A DNA stretch of 64,000 bases from Jonesia denitrificans DSM 20603 (GTDB lineage Bacteria > Actinomycetota > Actinomycetes > Actinomycetales > Cellulomonadaceae): NCBI RefSeq assembly GCF_000024065.1, contig NC_013174.1, positions 1,364,001 to 1,428,000 on the forward strand. The letters run 5' to 3'. A program made the translations under genes and the position numbers. The notes under the pieces were generated by a model. The model was not told the origin of the DNA. It worked only from the letters and a program-made list of their open reading frames with translations, and made no database searches. Position 1 is the stretch's first letter; each line of letters begins with the position of its first letter. Below are positions 44,519-54,607 of this stretch, in pieces.

Positions 44519-45715
44519 CTAGAGCGCGGCGAGGAGCGAGTCCACACGATCGGTGTTTTCCCAGGTGAAATCCTCATGTTCGCGGCCGAAGTGGCCGTAC
44601 GCGGCAGTCTGTGCGTAAATGGGGCGCAGCAGTTGGAGTTCCTCGATGATTGCTGCTGGTCGCAGGTCAAACACCTTAGTGATTGCTTGGTGGATACGCG
44701 ATTCGTCGATGGTGTTTGTTCCAAATGTTTCGACGTACAACCCCACGGGGTGCGCTTTTCCAATGGCGTAAGCCACCTGTATTTCGCAGCGGCTGGCTAG
44801 ACCTGCGGCGACCACGTTTTTTGCCACCCACCGGGTGGCGTACGCTGCGGAACGGTCAACCTTTGATGGGTCTTTTCCAGAGAACGCGCCACCTCCATGG
44901 CGGGCCATCCCCCCGTAGGTGTCAACAATGATCTTGCGTCCGGTCAACCCGGCGTCACCCATGGGGCCACCGACAACAAATTTTCCGGTCGGGTTGATGA
45001 TGAGACGCACATCAGAGGTGTCAACATCGAGTGTGGCCAAAACTGGTTCGATCACGTGCGATCGAACACGGTCGTGGACGTCATCCTGGCTGAGATCTGG
45101 GGCATGTTGGGTGGAAACAACAACGGTGTCGATCGCCACGGGGGTGTGACCGTCGTAGGCAACGGTGACTTGGGTTTTTCCATCTGGGCGAAGCCCGTCA
45201 ACGATGTTGTGTTGACGCACGTGCGCGAGGCGTTCAGCGAGTCGGTGTGATGCATGGATGGGTAGTGGCATTAGTGCATCAGTTTCGTTGCTTGCATACC
45301 CAAACATGATGCCCTGGTCACCGGCACCTTGGTTGTCGAATTTGTCATGGATACTATCCGCATCGGAACGCACTTCCCATGCGGTGTTGACGCCCTGGGC
45401 GATGTCTGGGGATTGTTGCCCAATGGAAATGGACACACCACAGGATGCTCCGTCGAATCCCACGGCTGAGGAGGTGTACCCGATTCCGGTGACAACATCA
45501 CGAACTAGTCGTGGTATTTCGACATATGCTTCGGTTTCAACTTCGCCTGCAACGTGGACAAGCCCGGTGGTCACTAATGTTTCCACTGCTACGCGCGCAG
45601 TGGGGTCATCGGTGAGGATCGCATCGAGGATCGAGTCTGAGATTTGGTCACAGACTTTGTCCGGGTGTCCTTCGGTCACTGATTCGGAGGTGAACAGGCG
45701 ACGTGAGTGAGTCAT
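44519..45715 (-). CDS. metK: S-adenosylmethionine synthase
   Basis: A 398-residue enzyme making S-adenosylmethionine from methionine and ATP. Hallmarks are [20 protein letters not shown] at the N-terminus, [12 protein letters not shown] (near residue 118) and [20 protein letters not shown] (near 280). The ATG at 45715 matches the family start; the longer upstream frame is not conserved. No riboswitch-like structure is evident in the short 63-bp gap to coaBC. The ribosome-binding site is weak. Confidence 0.97.
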   Translation of the reverse strand: MTHSRRLFTSESVTEGHPDKVCDQISDSILDAILTDDPTARVAVETLVTTGLVHVAGEVETEAYVEIPRLVRDVVTGIGYTSSAVGFDGASCGVSISIGQQSPDIAQGVNTAWEVRSDADSIHDKFDNQGAGDQGIMFGYASNETDALMPLPIHASHRLAERLAHVRQHNIVDGLRPDGKTQVTVAYDGHTPVAIDTVVVSTQHAPDLSQDDVHDRVRSHVIEPVLATLDVDTSDVRLIINPTGKFVVGGPMGDAGLTGRKIIVDTYGGMARHGGGAFSGKDPSKVDRSAAYATRWVAKNVVAAGLASRCEIQVAYAIGKAHPVGLYVETFGTNTIDESRIHQAITKVFDLRPAAIIEELQLLRPIYAQTAAYGHFGREHEDFTWENTDRVDSLLAAL

Positions 45716-45778
45716 AACGTCTAGGGTACTTTCTTCGCGGGGGCGTGTTAGTGGGTGTCCAGAAAGGTCAGGCACACA

Positions 45779-47032
45779 TCACACTGGGGTGTGCGGGCTG
45801 TTGCTGGTGGGGACGTCACCATCGGTGCTCAGAAGGTGCACAACGGTATTGAGGATGTGGTTGGCAACGTCGTCTTTTGTGCCGCTGATGCTGTCAAGGA
45901 CCTGCCCTGTGTTGGTGACCAGGGTGATGGTGTTGGGCACATCGCCGAACCCGGTGTGGGTGCCTACTTCGTTGATGGCGAGGAGGTCAGCACCTTTTCG
46001 TTGTGCTTTGGCGATGCCGTGCTCGATGACGGATCCGGTGTCGTCCCCGGTTTCGGCGGCGAACCCAACGATGAGTTGGCCGGCGCGTCGCCTGTTGGTG
46101 GCAATGTCGGCGAGGATGTCTGGGTTTGCGGTGAGTTCGATGTGGGTGAGCCCGGTTCCGTCCTTTTTCGCTTTGGTGGGCAACACGTGAATGGGTCGGT
46201 AGTCGGCGACGGCTGCTGCCATGATGATGATGTCGCTGGACGGTGCGTGGGCAAGGACAGCGGTGTGCATCTGCTCGGCGGTGGTGACAGGGATGAGGTC
46301 AATTCCCGGCGGGGTGGGAACCGTAAGGTGCGCGCCGATGAGGGTCACTGTTGCACCGCGGCGGTGGGCGGCGGCAGCGATGGCGACACCTTGACGCCCT
46401 GAACTGCGGTTGCCGAGGAACCGCACAGGGTCGATGGGTTCGCGGGTGCCGCCTGCGGTGACCAGGACGGTACGGCCGGTGAGGTCTTGGTGGGCGGTGC
46501 TTGTCGATGCGGCATGTGCTGCCAGCGCGCGGGTGACGATTTCTGGTGGTTCAGGCAGGCGTCCTGGGCCGGTGTCTTTTCCGGTGAGACGGCCTGTGGC
46601 TGGGTCAAGTACGGTCACGCCGCGTTTTTTGAGGGTCTTAACGTTGTGTTGCGTTGCGGGGTGTTGCCACATTTCTGTGTGCATGGCTGGTGCGAGCACA
46701 ACTGGTGCGGTGGTGACAAGGGCCGTGGCAGTGAGGAGGTCATCGGCTCGGCCGGTCGCAAGACGAGAGATGAGGTCTGCGGTTGCTGGTGCGATGACAA
46801 TAAGGTCTGCGTGTTGCCCAATGTGGATGTGGTCAACATCGGGCACATGGTCGAACACGCTGGTGGTGGCGGGCTGTCCGCTGAGGGCTTCCCAGGTCGC
46901 TTGCCCAACAAAGTGTAAAGACCCGGGGGTGGGGACAACACGGACGTGGTGTCCTTGTTCGGTGAAGAGGCGCACAACGTGTGCCACTTTGTACGCGGCG
47001 ATGCCCGCGCCCACGCCAACAACGATGTTCAT
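45779..47032 (-). CDS. coaBC: Bifunctional CoaBC (phosphopantothenoylcysteine synthetase/decarboxylase)
   Basis: A 417-residue coenzyme A biosynthesis enzyme. The N-terminal flavin-dependent decarboxylase domain has VVGVGAGIAAYK and PAMHTEMW. The C-terminal synthetase domain begins near residue 190 with VLVTAGGTREPIDPVRFLGN and RSSGRQG. In the substrate-clamp segment the usual Cys of ACGxxGxGR is replaced (LTGKDTGPGRLPEP). The ATG at 47032 has AAGGG upstream. A terminator separates it from rpoZ. Confidence 0.93.
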   Translation of the reverse strand: MNIVVGVGAGIAAYKVAHVVRLFTEQGHHVRVVPTPGSLHFVGQATWEALSGQPATTSVFDHVPDVDHIHIGQHADLIVIAPATADLISRLATGRADDLLTATALVTTAPVVLAPAMHTEMWQHPATQHNVKTLKKRGVTVLDPATGRLTGKDTGPGRLPEPPEIVTRALAAHAASTSTAHQDLTGRTVLVTAGGTREPIDPVRFLGNRSSGRQGVAIAAAAHRRGATVTLIGAHLTVPTPPGIDLIPVTTAEQMHTAVLAHAPSSDIIIMAAAVADYRPIHVLPTKAKKDGTGLTHIELTANPDILADIATNRRRAGQLIVGFAAETGDDTGSVIEHGIAKAQRKGADLLAINEVGTHTGFGDVPNTITLVTNTGQVLDSISGTKDDVANHILNTVVHLLSTDGDVPTSNSPHTPV

Positions 47033-47083
47033 GGTGTTGCCCTTAGTGGCTTGACTTGAGTGTGCACAGGTGGGAGGGAACAG

Positions 47084-47120
47084 CAAAACTCCGCACCGTG
47101 GGTGATGGTGCGGAGTTTTG
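47084..47120 (-). terminator. Intrinsic terminator downstream of rpoZ
   Basis: CAAAACTCCGCACC and GGTGCGGAGTTTTG form a perfect 14-bp stem with a 9-base loop; the U-rich side on the minus strand is GTTTTG. It starts 14 bases after the rpoZ stop and separates mihF-gmk-rpoZ from coaBC. Confidence 0.85.
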
Positions 47121-47134
47121 TTGGTGGTGTCATG

Positions 47135-47407
47135 TTATGCGTCGGGGTCTTCTGTTGCTTCGAGAGTCAACAGGCCCTGGTTGATTTCACGCATGGCAAT
47201 GGACAGTGGCTTTTCTTGATTTTCGGTCTCGACGAGGGGACCAACGAACTCCAGGAGGCCTTCGCTCAGTTGTGAGTAGTAGGCGTTGATTTGGCGTGCT
47301 CGCTTCGCTGAGTAGATGACCAGCGCGTATTTTGAGTCAACCTTTCCCAGGAGATCATCGATGGGAGGGTTGGTGATCCCGATGGGCTGAGCGATTGTTC
47401 CTGACAA
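47135..47407 (-). CDS. rpoZ: RNA polymerase omega subunit
   Basis: A 90-residue omega subunit that assists assembly of RNA polymerase. The core [21 protein letters not shown] and the following [13 protein letters not shown] are conserved. I take the TTG at 47407 (protein start SGTIAQP, as in relatives), since GGAG lies at suitable distance. An ATG at 47452 would add 15 residues and sits on a TATACAAT box, which may be the promoter. The gene follows gmk. Confidence 0.92.
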   Translation of the reverse strand: MSGTIAQPIGITNPPIDDLLGKVDSKYALVIYSAKRARQINAYYSQLSEGLLEFVGPLVETENQEKPLSIAMREINQGLLTLEATEDPDA

Positions 47408-47518
47408 AATAAATCTCCGTGAACTGGATGTGCGAGGTACCGTCTTGGTCATTGTATACGCCCAAGCTGAGGAGCACACCGTGGTGGCGTGGGGAACGGG
47501 TCACACAAGTAAGGCTGG

Positions 47519-48070
47519 TTACTGTGTGACGGGTCGTGGGGTGAGTCCCATGAGGCTGATGATCTCATCGGTTGCTCGGTGAACGTCGTCGTTGATGACA
47601 ACGTGGTCGAATTCGTGCTGGGAGGCCAACTCAACTTTCGCTGTGGCGAGCCGGCGTTGTTGTTCTTCAGCTGACTCGGTTCCACGTCCGGTCAATCGCC
47701 GGACAAGTTCGTCCCAACTGGGTGGGGCAAGAAAAATGAATTGGGCATCTGGCATGGACGCTTTTACTTGCCGGGCACCTTGGAGGTCTATTTCTAGCAG
47801 CGCGGGAACGTCTTTAAGCAGTTGTTCTTCAACCTGGGCGCGCGGGGTACCGTAACTATGACGACCATGGACCACTGCCCATTCGAGGAGTTCACCCCCT
47901 GCAACCATCTCGGCGAAACGGTCAGGACCGACGAAGTGGTAGTTTACTGCGTCAATCTCACCGGGGCGTGGCTCTCGTGTCGTCACTGAAACTGAGAGCC
48001 ACACCTCCGGGTACCGTTGTCGGATGTCTGCTGACACCGTCCCCTTCCCGACAGCTGTGGGGCCTGCCAT
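47519..48070 (-). CDS. gmk: Guanylate kinase
   Basis: A guanylate kinase converting GMP to GDP. The P-loop GPTAVGKGT, SVTTREPRPGEIDAVNYHFV and EIDLQGARQVK are intact. From the ATG at 48070 the protein has 183 residues, but the P-loop then starts at residue 3 and the first beta strand is missing. In-frame upstream codons encode RRLTV before MAGPT, so translation probably starts earlier at a non-standard codon, such as ATT at 48124, just after the mihF stop. No ATG, GTG or TTG lies in that interval. Confidence 0.9.
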   Translation of the reverse strand: MAGPTAVGKGTVSADIRQRYPEVWLSVSVTTREPRPGEIDAVNYHFVGPDRFAEMVAGGELLEWAVVHGRHSYGTPRAQVEEQLLKDVPALLEIDLQGARQVKASMPDAQFIFLAPPSWDELVRRLTGRGTESAEEQQRRLATAKVELASQHEFDHVVINDDVHRATDEIISLMGLTPRPVTQ

Positions 48071-48126
48071 GACGGTCAGGCGGCGGGGTGCGGTGTGTCC
48101 TTGTGAAGGGGTGACAGCGGAAATTG

Positions 48127-48438
48127 TTATCCGAACCTTTCAACCAGCGCTGATGTCTGGTGGGGGCCCAACCCTCGAACCCGACGGGACTCAGCGATTC
48201 CTACTTCTGCCATGATCGCGCGAGCCTTGACTTTACCAACTCCGGGGAGCGCTTCAAGGAGCGACACAACCTTGAGTTTACCGATCGCTTCGTCTTTGTC
48301 GCCCTCTTCGATCACCTTGGACAGTGATGTTTGGGAAGACTTGAGCCGAGCTTTGACGTCTGCGCGGACACGGCGGGCTTCAGCAGCCTTCTCAAGTGCT
48401 GCCTGCCGTTGTTCCGGCGTGAGTTCTGGTAGTGGCAA
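48127..48438 (-). CDS. mihF: Integration host factor, actinobacterial type (mIHF)
   Basis: A 103-residue nucleoid-associated protein. It has a long basic N-terminal helix (LTPEQRQAALEKAAEARRVRADVKAR) and a helix-two-turn-helix DNA-binding region (LLEALPGVGKVKARAIMAEVG). The TTG at 48438 gives the family-length N-terminus and has AGGAAGGTG upstream; GTG at 48447 and ATG at 48456 are alternatives. Position before gmk is conserved in actinobacteria. Confidence 0.92.
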   Translation of the reverse strand: MPLPELTPEQRQAALEKAAEARRVRADVKARLKSSQTSLSKVIEEGDKDEAIGKLKVVSLLEALPGVGKVKARAIMAEVGIAESRRVRGLGPHQTSALVERFG

Positions 48439-48617
48439 CGTAGTCACCTTCCTCATTCGATTTCGCGTGTACTTGCGAACCTACTGGTGGCGGAGACACT
48501 CGGCAACACGAACCGGGTGTACATCCTTGAGCCAACGGTAACGCGGGAACACGACATCTTGTCGGATCAACGTCTGTGTTGTGTAAAAAATCAGCCGGTC
48601 GTTTTCCCAGTTCGGGT

Positions 48618-49508
48618 CTAGTGCGCCGGGCGCCCAAGAGCGGTTCGGCTTTCTTCCACGGCCTGCTTCGCAGCCTCGGTTATTGCGTCTACCTCCGGTC
48701 CTTTCCGCAGAATTCCGCGAGAAGTGGAGGCAAGAACGTTGGGCAGTGTGCCGTGAAACACGGTCGCAAGTTCTGCTGGGCCGGCGCCTTGGGCTCCTAC
48801 TCCTGGTGCAAGGAACGCGCCGTGAACTGCACGAAGATCTGTTCCGGTCTGTGAGACAGCCCGCCCAATTGTGGCCCCAACAACCAACCCCACTGGACCG
48901 ATGTCCCCGCTTTGGGGAACCCCACCCAGGGCTTGAGCATTGATCTGCGACGCGTGACGTGCAATATCTGCGGCCACACTGACCCCTTCCCGCACAGCGT
49001 GTTGCACGCTCGCACCTTCAGGGTTGGAGGTGAGACACAGCACAAACACCCCGCGGTTGTTTTCCACTGCCACATCAATAGCTGGTTGCAGCGATCCGAA
49101 CCCCAAATACGGAGACAACGTCACCGCATCCCCCGCTAACGGTGACCCCTCCTTAAGGAACGCGTCCGCATAGCCCTGCATGGTGGACCCAATGTCACCA
49201 CGTTTCGCGTCAACAATGCACAACACCCCGGCCGAGCGGCACGCCGCAATCGCATACTCCAACTCCGCCACGCCCTGGGAACCAAACCGTTCAAAGAGCG
49301 CGGCCTGCGGTTTCACCGCGGCAACGTGACCGGCCACACCGGCCACCACCGCATCGGTCATTGCCCGCACACCACCAGGTGAGTCAGGTAAGCCCCACGC
49401 CTCAAGGAGTTGCGGGTGAGGGTCAATACCCACACACACCGGGCCTCGTTCCGCCATAGCAGCAGCCAATCGCTGTCCAAAGGGAAGAACTGCCGATGTG
49501 TCACTCAC
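48618..49508 (-). CDS. pyrF: Orotidine 5'-phosphate decarboxylase (type 2)
   Basis: A 296-residue TIM-barrel enzyme producing UMP, the last step of the pathway encoded by this operon. [16 protein letters not shown] and the catalytic [13 protein letters not shown] are clear, the length being that of the actinobacterial type 2 group. The GTG at 49508 overlaps the carB stop as GTGA. It is the last gene of the pyr operon; a 179-bp gap follows to mihF. Confidence 0.95.
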   Translation of the reverse strand: MSDTSAVLPFGQRLAAAMAERGPVCVGIDPHPQLLEAWGLPDSPGGVRAMTDAVVAGVAGHVAAVKPQAALFERFGSQGVAELEYAIAACRSAGVLCIVDAKRGDIGSTMQGYADAFLKEGSPLAGDAVTLSPYLGFGSLQPAIDVAVENNRGVFVLCLTSNPEGASVQHAVREGVSVAADIARHASQINAQALGGVPQSGDIGPVGLVVGATIGRAVSQTGTDLRAVHGAFLAPGVGAQGAGPAELATVFHGTLPNVLASTSRGILRKGPEVDAITEAAKQAVEESRTALGRPAH

Positions 49509-52500
49509 TTCATGCCACCAAGCGTCGCACCAGCGTGCTCCTGAATAGATGTCACGGTGAAGGGACCGCTCTTAATGGCTTCAATGGCCTGCACCGCCGC
49601 AGACAACTGCTGCACCGTGGTAATAATGGGCTTGTCAGCAGCTGTCACAGCCGCACGAATCTCATACCCATCCGCGCGGGCACCCTGACCAGAAGGGCTG
49701 TTAAACACAATATCGATTTCACCACGGGTGATGAGATCCACAATCGTTGGTTCTCCATCTTCACCTGGGCCTTGCGAGTGTTTGCGCACCTCGGTTGCCG
49801 CAATCCCTGCACGCCGTAACACCTTCGCTGTCCCTGCAGTAGCAAGAATCTCAAATCCAAGCTCCGCGACCCGTTTGATCGGGAACACAATCTGACGCTT
49901 GTCCCGGTCTGCCACTGACACGAACATCCGCCCCGAGGTTGGCAACCCACCAAAAGCGGCAGCCTGTGACTTGGCAAACGCCGTGGGGAAGTCCATATCA
50001 AACCCCATAACCTCACCAGTGGAACGCATCTCAGGGCCAAGGACTGTGTCAACGGCTTGACCTGATTCCGTACGGAAACGTTTAAAGGGAAGGACCGCTT
50101 CCTTCACCGCAATGGGCGCATCAATAGACAGGTGCGCACCATCACCGTGAGCCGGCAACACCCCCTGTGCGCGCAACGACGCGATGCTCTGGCCTGCCAT
50201 GACCAACGCTGCAGCTTTCGCCAACGGAACACCCGTGGCCTTGGCAACAAACGGAACCGTACGCGACGCACGAGGGTTTGCTTCCAACACATACAACACA
50301 CCCGAAGCCAACGCGAACTGCACATTCATCAACCCGTGCACCCCAATCCCCTGCGCAAGCGCCCGAGTGGAGGCAACAATCCGGTCAATCTCGGCGTCAG
50401 ACAACGACACGGGCGGCAACACACACGCCGAGTCCCCCGAGTGAATCCCTGCCTCCTCAATGTGCTCCATAATGCCGCCCACATACATGTCCACACCATC
50501 GAACAGCACGTCAACGTCAATTTCCATCGCATCGTCAAGGAACCGGTCAATCAAAATCGGTGCCAACGGGCCACCCGACAACGCAGCTTCCCCCAATGCA
50601 CGCTGCACATAATCAGCTAACTGCCCATGGGAGTACACAATCTCCATCCCACGACCACCCAACACATACGATGGCCGCACAAGCACCGGGTACCCAATGC
50701 GCTCAGCAATCTCCTGCGCCTGCCCAAGAGTAGTCGCCGTACCATAAGCCGGCGCCGGCAAGTTCGCTTCAGTCAGAACCCGCCCAAACTCGCTTCGATC
50801 TTCAGCCGCATCAATCGCTGCCGGTGACGTCCCCAAAATCGGGATCCCCGCCTCCGCTAACCGTGCAGCCAACGACAACGGCGTTTGCCCACCCAACTGC
50901 ACAATCATGCCCTTCACAGGACCTGCAGCCAGCTCAGCCTCATAAATTTCCAGCACATCTTCAAACGTCAACGGCTCAAAATACAACCGGTCTGCCGTGT
51001 CATAGTCAGTCGACACTGTTTCCGGGTTGCAGTTAACCATGATCGTCTCATACTCGCCCTTCAACGCTAACGCCGCATGCACACACGAGTAATCAAACTC
51101 AATCCCCTGCCCAATTCGGTTGGGCCCCGACCCTAAGATGATGACTGCTTCGCGCTCGCGGGGAGCAACTTCGGTTTCTTCTTCGTAGGTTGAGTAGTGG
51201 TAGGGGGTTTGCGCGGGAAACTCTGCGGCGCAGGTGTCGACCGTTTTGTATACCGGGCGTACACCTAGCGCACGGCGCACTTCTCGTACCGCTGTTTCTG
51301 CGGAGACACGTGAGCCTTTGACGCGTTGCAGTGTGGCGATGTGTGCGTCGGACAGCCCGTGTCGTTTAGCTTCCCATAGCAGGTCACGGGTGAGTGCAGG
51401 TGCAGTGGCGACCCGGTGTGCTACCTCGTTCATCAGTTGGATTTGGTCGAGGAACCAGGGGTCAATTTTTGTGGCGTCAAAGACTTGTTCGATGGTTGCT
51501 CCCGCACGCAGAGCTTGCTGGACCTTGACGATGCGTTGGTCGGTTGGGCGGGTGATGTCAGCCAGGAGTCCGGCAAGTTCTTCACCGCTGGCTGGTTCAC
51601 CTTCCCAGTGGAAGTTGGTCCCTGATTTGTCGATGGACCGCAGGGCTTTGCCTAGTGCTTCGGTGAAGTTTCGGCCCAAGGCCATCGCTTCGCCCACCGA
51701 TTTCATGGTGGTGGTGAGGGTGTCGTCCGCGGCGGGGAATTTTTCGAATGCGAAGCGGGGAACTTTCACAACCACGTAGTCGATGGTGGGTTCGAATGCC
51801 GCTGATGTGGTGCCAGTGATGTCGTTGGTGATTTCATCGAGGGTGTACCCAATGGCGACTTTCGCGGCAATTTTTGCGATCGGGTACCCGGTGGCTTTAG
51901 ATGCCAACGCTGAAGAGCGTGACACGCGGGGGTTCATTTCGATCACAATGATCCGTCCGGTGTCGGGGTCAACAGCGAATTGGATGTTGCACCCTCCGGT
52001 GTCAACGCCAACTTCGCGGATCACGGCGATCCCGATGTCGCGCAGTTTTTGGTATTCGCGGTCAGTGAGGGTCAGTGCAGGGGCGACAGTGATTGAGTCA
52101 CCGGTGTGCACACCGACTGGGTCAACGTTTTCGATCGAGCAGATCACGGCGACGTTGTCGTTTTTGTCGCGCATGAGTTCGAGTTCGTATTCTTTCCATC
52201 CAAGGATGGATTCTTCGAGGAGAACTTCTGTTGTGGGCGAGTAGTGCAGCCCCGCTCCAGCGATGCGTTCAAGGTCTTGTTCGGTGTAGGCGATCCCTGA
52301 GCCGAGTCCGCCCATGGTGAAGGAGGGGCGAACCACAACGGGGTAGCCCAGTTCTTCTGCGGCAGCTTTGGCTTCGTTCAGTGAGTGGACGATTGCAGAG
52401 CGTGCGGATTCTCCCCCGCAGGTGTCAACAACTTTTTTGAATTCTTCTCGGTCTTCGCCACGTTGGATGGCGGCAATGTTGGCGCCAATGAGTTCGACGT

Positions 52501-52834
52501 TGAATTCCTCGAGGATCCCGGCTTCGTCCAGGGCGATAGCTGCGTTGAGCGCGGTTTGCCCGCCAAGGGTGGGCAGGATCGCGTCGGGGCGCTCTTTGGC
52601 GATGATTGAGCGAAGGACGTCTGTGGTGATGGGTTCGATGTAGGTAGCGTCAGCGAACTCGGGGTCCGTCATGATGGTGGCGGGGTTGGAGTTCACCAGG
52701 ATGACGCGGAGGCCTTCCTCTTTGAGGACGCGGCAGGCTTGGGTTCCGGAGTAGTCAAATTCGCAGGCTTGTCCAATGACGATGGGCCCTGATCCGATGA
52801 CGAGGACGGAGGTGATGTCTGTTCTGCGTGGCAT
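49505..52834 (-). CDS. carB: Carbamoyl-phosphate synthase large subunit
   Basis: A 1109-residue synthetase with two homologous ATP-grasp halves (about 1-400 and 550-930), an oligomerisation domain between them and a C-terminal MGS-like allosteric domain. The start [20 protein letters not shown] and second-half start [20 protein letters not shown] are typical. The ATG at 52834 lies 7 bases after carA; a longer frame into carA is rejected. It makes carbamoyl phosphate for pyrimidines and arginine. Confidence 0.97.
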   Translation of the reverse strand: MPRRTDITSVLVIGSGPIVIGQACEFDYSGTQACRVLKEEGLRVILVNSNPATIMTDPEFADATYIEPITTDVLRSIIAKERPDAILPTLGGQTALNAAIALDEAGILEEFNVELIGANIAAIQRGEDREEFKKVVDTCGGESARSAIVHSLNEAKAAAEELGYPVVVRPSFTMGGLGSGIAYTEQDLERIAGAGLHYSPTTEVLLEESILGWKEYELELMRDKNDNVAVICSIENVDPVGVHTGDSITVAPALTLTDREYQKLRDIGIAVIREVGVDTGGCNIQFAVDPDTGRIIVIEMNPRVSRSSALASKATGYPIAKIAAKVAIGYTLDEITNDITGTTSAAFEPTIDYVVVKVPRFAFEKFPAADDTLTTTMKSVGEAMALGRNFTEALGKALRSIDKSGTNFHWEGEPASGEELAGLLADITRPTDQRIVKVQQALRAGATIEQVFDATKIDPWFLDQIQLMNEVAHRVATAPALTRDLLWEAKRHGLSDAHIATLQRVKGSRVSAETAVREVRRALGVRPVYKTVDTCAAEFPAQTPYHYSTYEEETEVAPREREAVIILGSGPNRIGQGIEFDYSCVHAALALKGEYETIMVNCNPETVSTDYDTADRLYFEPLTFEDVLEIYEAELAAGPVKGMIVQLGGQTPLSLAARLAEAGIPILGTSPAAIDAAEDRSEFGRVLTEANLPAPAYGTATTLGQAQEIAERIGYPVLVRPSYVLGGRGMEIVYSHGQLADYVQRALGEAALSGGPLAPILIDRFLDDAMEIDVDVLFDGVDMYVGGIMEHIEEAGIHSGDSACVLPPVSLSDAEIDRIVASTRALAQGIGVHGLMNVQFALASGVLYVLEANPRASRTVPFVAKATGVPLAKAAALVMAGQSIASLRAQGVLPAHGDGAHLSIDAPIAVKEAVLPFKRFRTESGQAVDTVLGPEMRSTGEVMGFDMDFPTAFAKSQAAAFGGLPTSGRMFVSVADRDKRQIVFPIKRVAELGFEILATAGTAKVLRRAGIAATEVRKHSQGPGEDGEPTIVDLITRGEIDIVFNSPSGQGARADGYEIRAAVTAADKPIITTVQQLSAAVQAIEAIKSGPFTVTSIQEHAGATLGGMK

Positions 52835-52841
52835 GGAAGTG

Positions 52842-54086
52842 TCAGCTCTCTTTCGTCGCAACACGCTCGGCGCGTGAGAGGCCAGTGGCGGTGGTTGCCC
52901 CTGATGTCAGGAGCGTGACGAAGCGGTCAAATAGGTAGGCGGCGTCGTGTGGGCCTGCCGCTGCTTCAGGGTGGTACTGCACAGAAAAAGCGGGGATGTC
53001 GCGGCATTCTAGGCCTTCAACAACGTTGTCGTTGAGGCCGATATGGGAGACAACGACCTTTCCGTACCGTCCGTTGGCGTGGGGGGCGATGGTTTCTTCC
53101 CCGATAGGTGCGTCGACAGCGAACCCGTGGTTTTGTGAGGTGATCTCAACTTTCCCGGTGATGAGGTCTTTGACAGGTTGGTTGATTCCGCGGTGCCCGT
53201 AGGGCAGTTTGTAGGTGCCAAACCCCAGGGCACGGCCAAGGATTTGGTTCCCGAAGCAGATCCCAAAGTAGGGGATTTTACGGTCGAGGACTTCGCGGAG
53301 GAGGTCAACTTCATGGGTGGAGGCTTCGGGGTCACCTGGCCCGTTGGAGAAGAACACTCCATCGGGGTTGTAGGACTCGATGTCGGCGATGGTTGAGTTC
53401 GCGGGAATGACGTGGACTTTGATGCCTCGTTCAGACAGGCGTTGTGAGGTCATCGATTTGATTCCCAGGTCAACGGCGACGACTGTGGCAAGCGGAGTGT
53501 GACCAGCGAATTGTCCTGCAGGTTCTACCGTGTAGGCCTGTTGCGTGGAGACCAGGTGGGCGAGGTTGGCGCCCTTCATGGTTGGTGCTTGGCGTACTTG
53601 TTCCACCATGGAGGTGATGCGACGGGGGAACCCGTCGTGGGTGAGTGCGTCACCGGAGAAGATTCCGGCACGCATGGTGCCGCGTTCGCGCAGATGGCGG
53701 GTCAGTGCGCGGGTGTCTATTCCGGAGATAGACACGATGTTTTGGGTGGCGAGTTCCTCGTCGAGGGCACGTTGGGATCGCCAGTTGGACGGTGTGCGTG
53801 CAGCGTCACGGACGACGAATCCGGCGACCCAGATGCGCACGGACTCTGGGTCTTCGTCGTTGACACCGGTGTTCCCAATGTGGGGTGCGGTCATGACGAC
53901 GATTTGTTGGTAGTAGGAGGGGTCCGTGAGGGTTTCTTGATACCCGGTCATGCCGGTGTTGAAGACAACCTCACCCAGTGTGGTTCCTGTTGCCCCGTAG
54001 GCGCGCCCGGTGAAGGTTCGCCCATCTTCGAGAACGAGGACTGCTGCGCCGGGGGTGGTGGGGGCGTCAATCAGTGGTGAGGTCAT
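52842..54086 (-). CDS. carA: Carbamoyl-phosphate synthase small subunit
   Basis: A 414-residue glutaminase subunit. The N-terminal CPSase domain contains [21 protein letters not shown]. The class I glutamine amidotransferase domain has the nucleophile in [16 protein letters not shown] and the His/Glu pair in [15 protein letters not shown]. The motif reads GNQ instead of the commoner GHQ. The start overlaps the preceding membrane-protein gene as ATGA. Confidence 0.96.
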   Translation of the reverse strand: MTSPLIDAPTTPGAAVLVLEDGRTFTGRAYGATGTTLGEVVFNTGMTGYQETLTDPSYYQQIVVMTAPHIGNTGVNDEDPESVRIWVAGFVVRDAARTPSNWRSQRALDEELATQNIVSISGIDTRALTRHLRERGTMRAGIFSGDALTHDGFPRRITSMVEQVRQAPTMKGANLAHLVSTQQAYTVEPAGQFAGHTPLATVVAVDLGIKSMTSQRLSERGIKVHVIPANSTIADIESYNPDGVFFSNGPGDPEASTHEVDLLREVLDRKIPYFGICFGNQILGRALGFGTYKLPYGHRGINQPVKDLITGKVEITSQNHGFAVDAPIGEETIAPHANGRYGKVVVSHIGLNDNVVEGLECRDIPAFSVQYHPEAAAGPHDAAYLFDRFVTLLTSGATTATGLSRAERVATKES

Positions 54087-54607
54087 TGCGACTCCTTTGC
54101 TTGACCCTGCAGTGTGGTGATCGCGTCAATGAGTGGGGTTTTGTCTTTTTTGTGGGTGGTGCGGATTCCGGTGTCGAGTTCGACGGCGTCACCTTGTGGG
54201 GTGGGAATCGTCCAGGAAATGACGGTGATGCCGTCTTTTCCAGTGAATTTTCCTGCGATGCCGGGGGTGAGGGCAGCGCCGGTAATGGTGTGGTGTGGGA
54301 TGAAGATACCTGTGGCGCTGGGGCGGTCGAGGTAGACGCCCGTCTGGTGGACGGTCACCGTGACGGTGGAGCGGTCCCCTAGGGTGTGGGCATTGATGCG
54401 GTTGAGCCAGTCACCGTGAGTGGTTGTGGACACGTAGATCCCGGGGATGGGCCCGTAGATTGTGTTGCCAAGATCACTGGGGGTAGTGGGCAGTTCGGCG
54501 ACTAGAGGCGCGGTCCGCTGTTGTCGGTTTTTCCACCCCCACCACATCAGTGCGAGCACTGCGATGGCGCCGAGGACCATGACGAGGGCTGCTTGCGTCT
54601 GGTTCAT
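54083..54607 (-). CDS. Conserved membrane protein between pyrC and carA (Rv1382-like)
   Basis: A 174-residue protein with one N-terminal helix ([19 protein letters not shown]) and a beta-rich, PH-like domain ([23 protein letters not shown]). The same kind of gene lies between pyrC and carA in mycobacteria (Rv1382) and most actinobacteria. No function is established. Both ends overlap the neighbouring genes by ATGA, so it is fully built into the pyrimidine operon. Confidence 0.82.
   Translation of the reverse strand: MNQTQAALVMVLGAIAVLALMWWGWKNRQQRTAPLVAELPTTPSDLGNTIYGPIPGIYVSTTTHGDWLNRINAHTLGDRSTVTVTVHQTGVYLDRPSATGIFIPHHTITGAALTPGIAGKFTGKDGITVISWTIPTPQGDAVELDTGIRTTHKKDKTPLIDAITTLQGQAKESQ

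Noticed and set aside
45716-45778. SAM riboswitch before metK
   Set aside because: The gap to the upstream gene is only 63 bases and shows no matching stems.
45755-46402. 215-codon plus-strand frame opposite coaBC
   Set aside because: Gly/Val/Asp-rich antisense artefact of coaBC.
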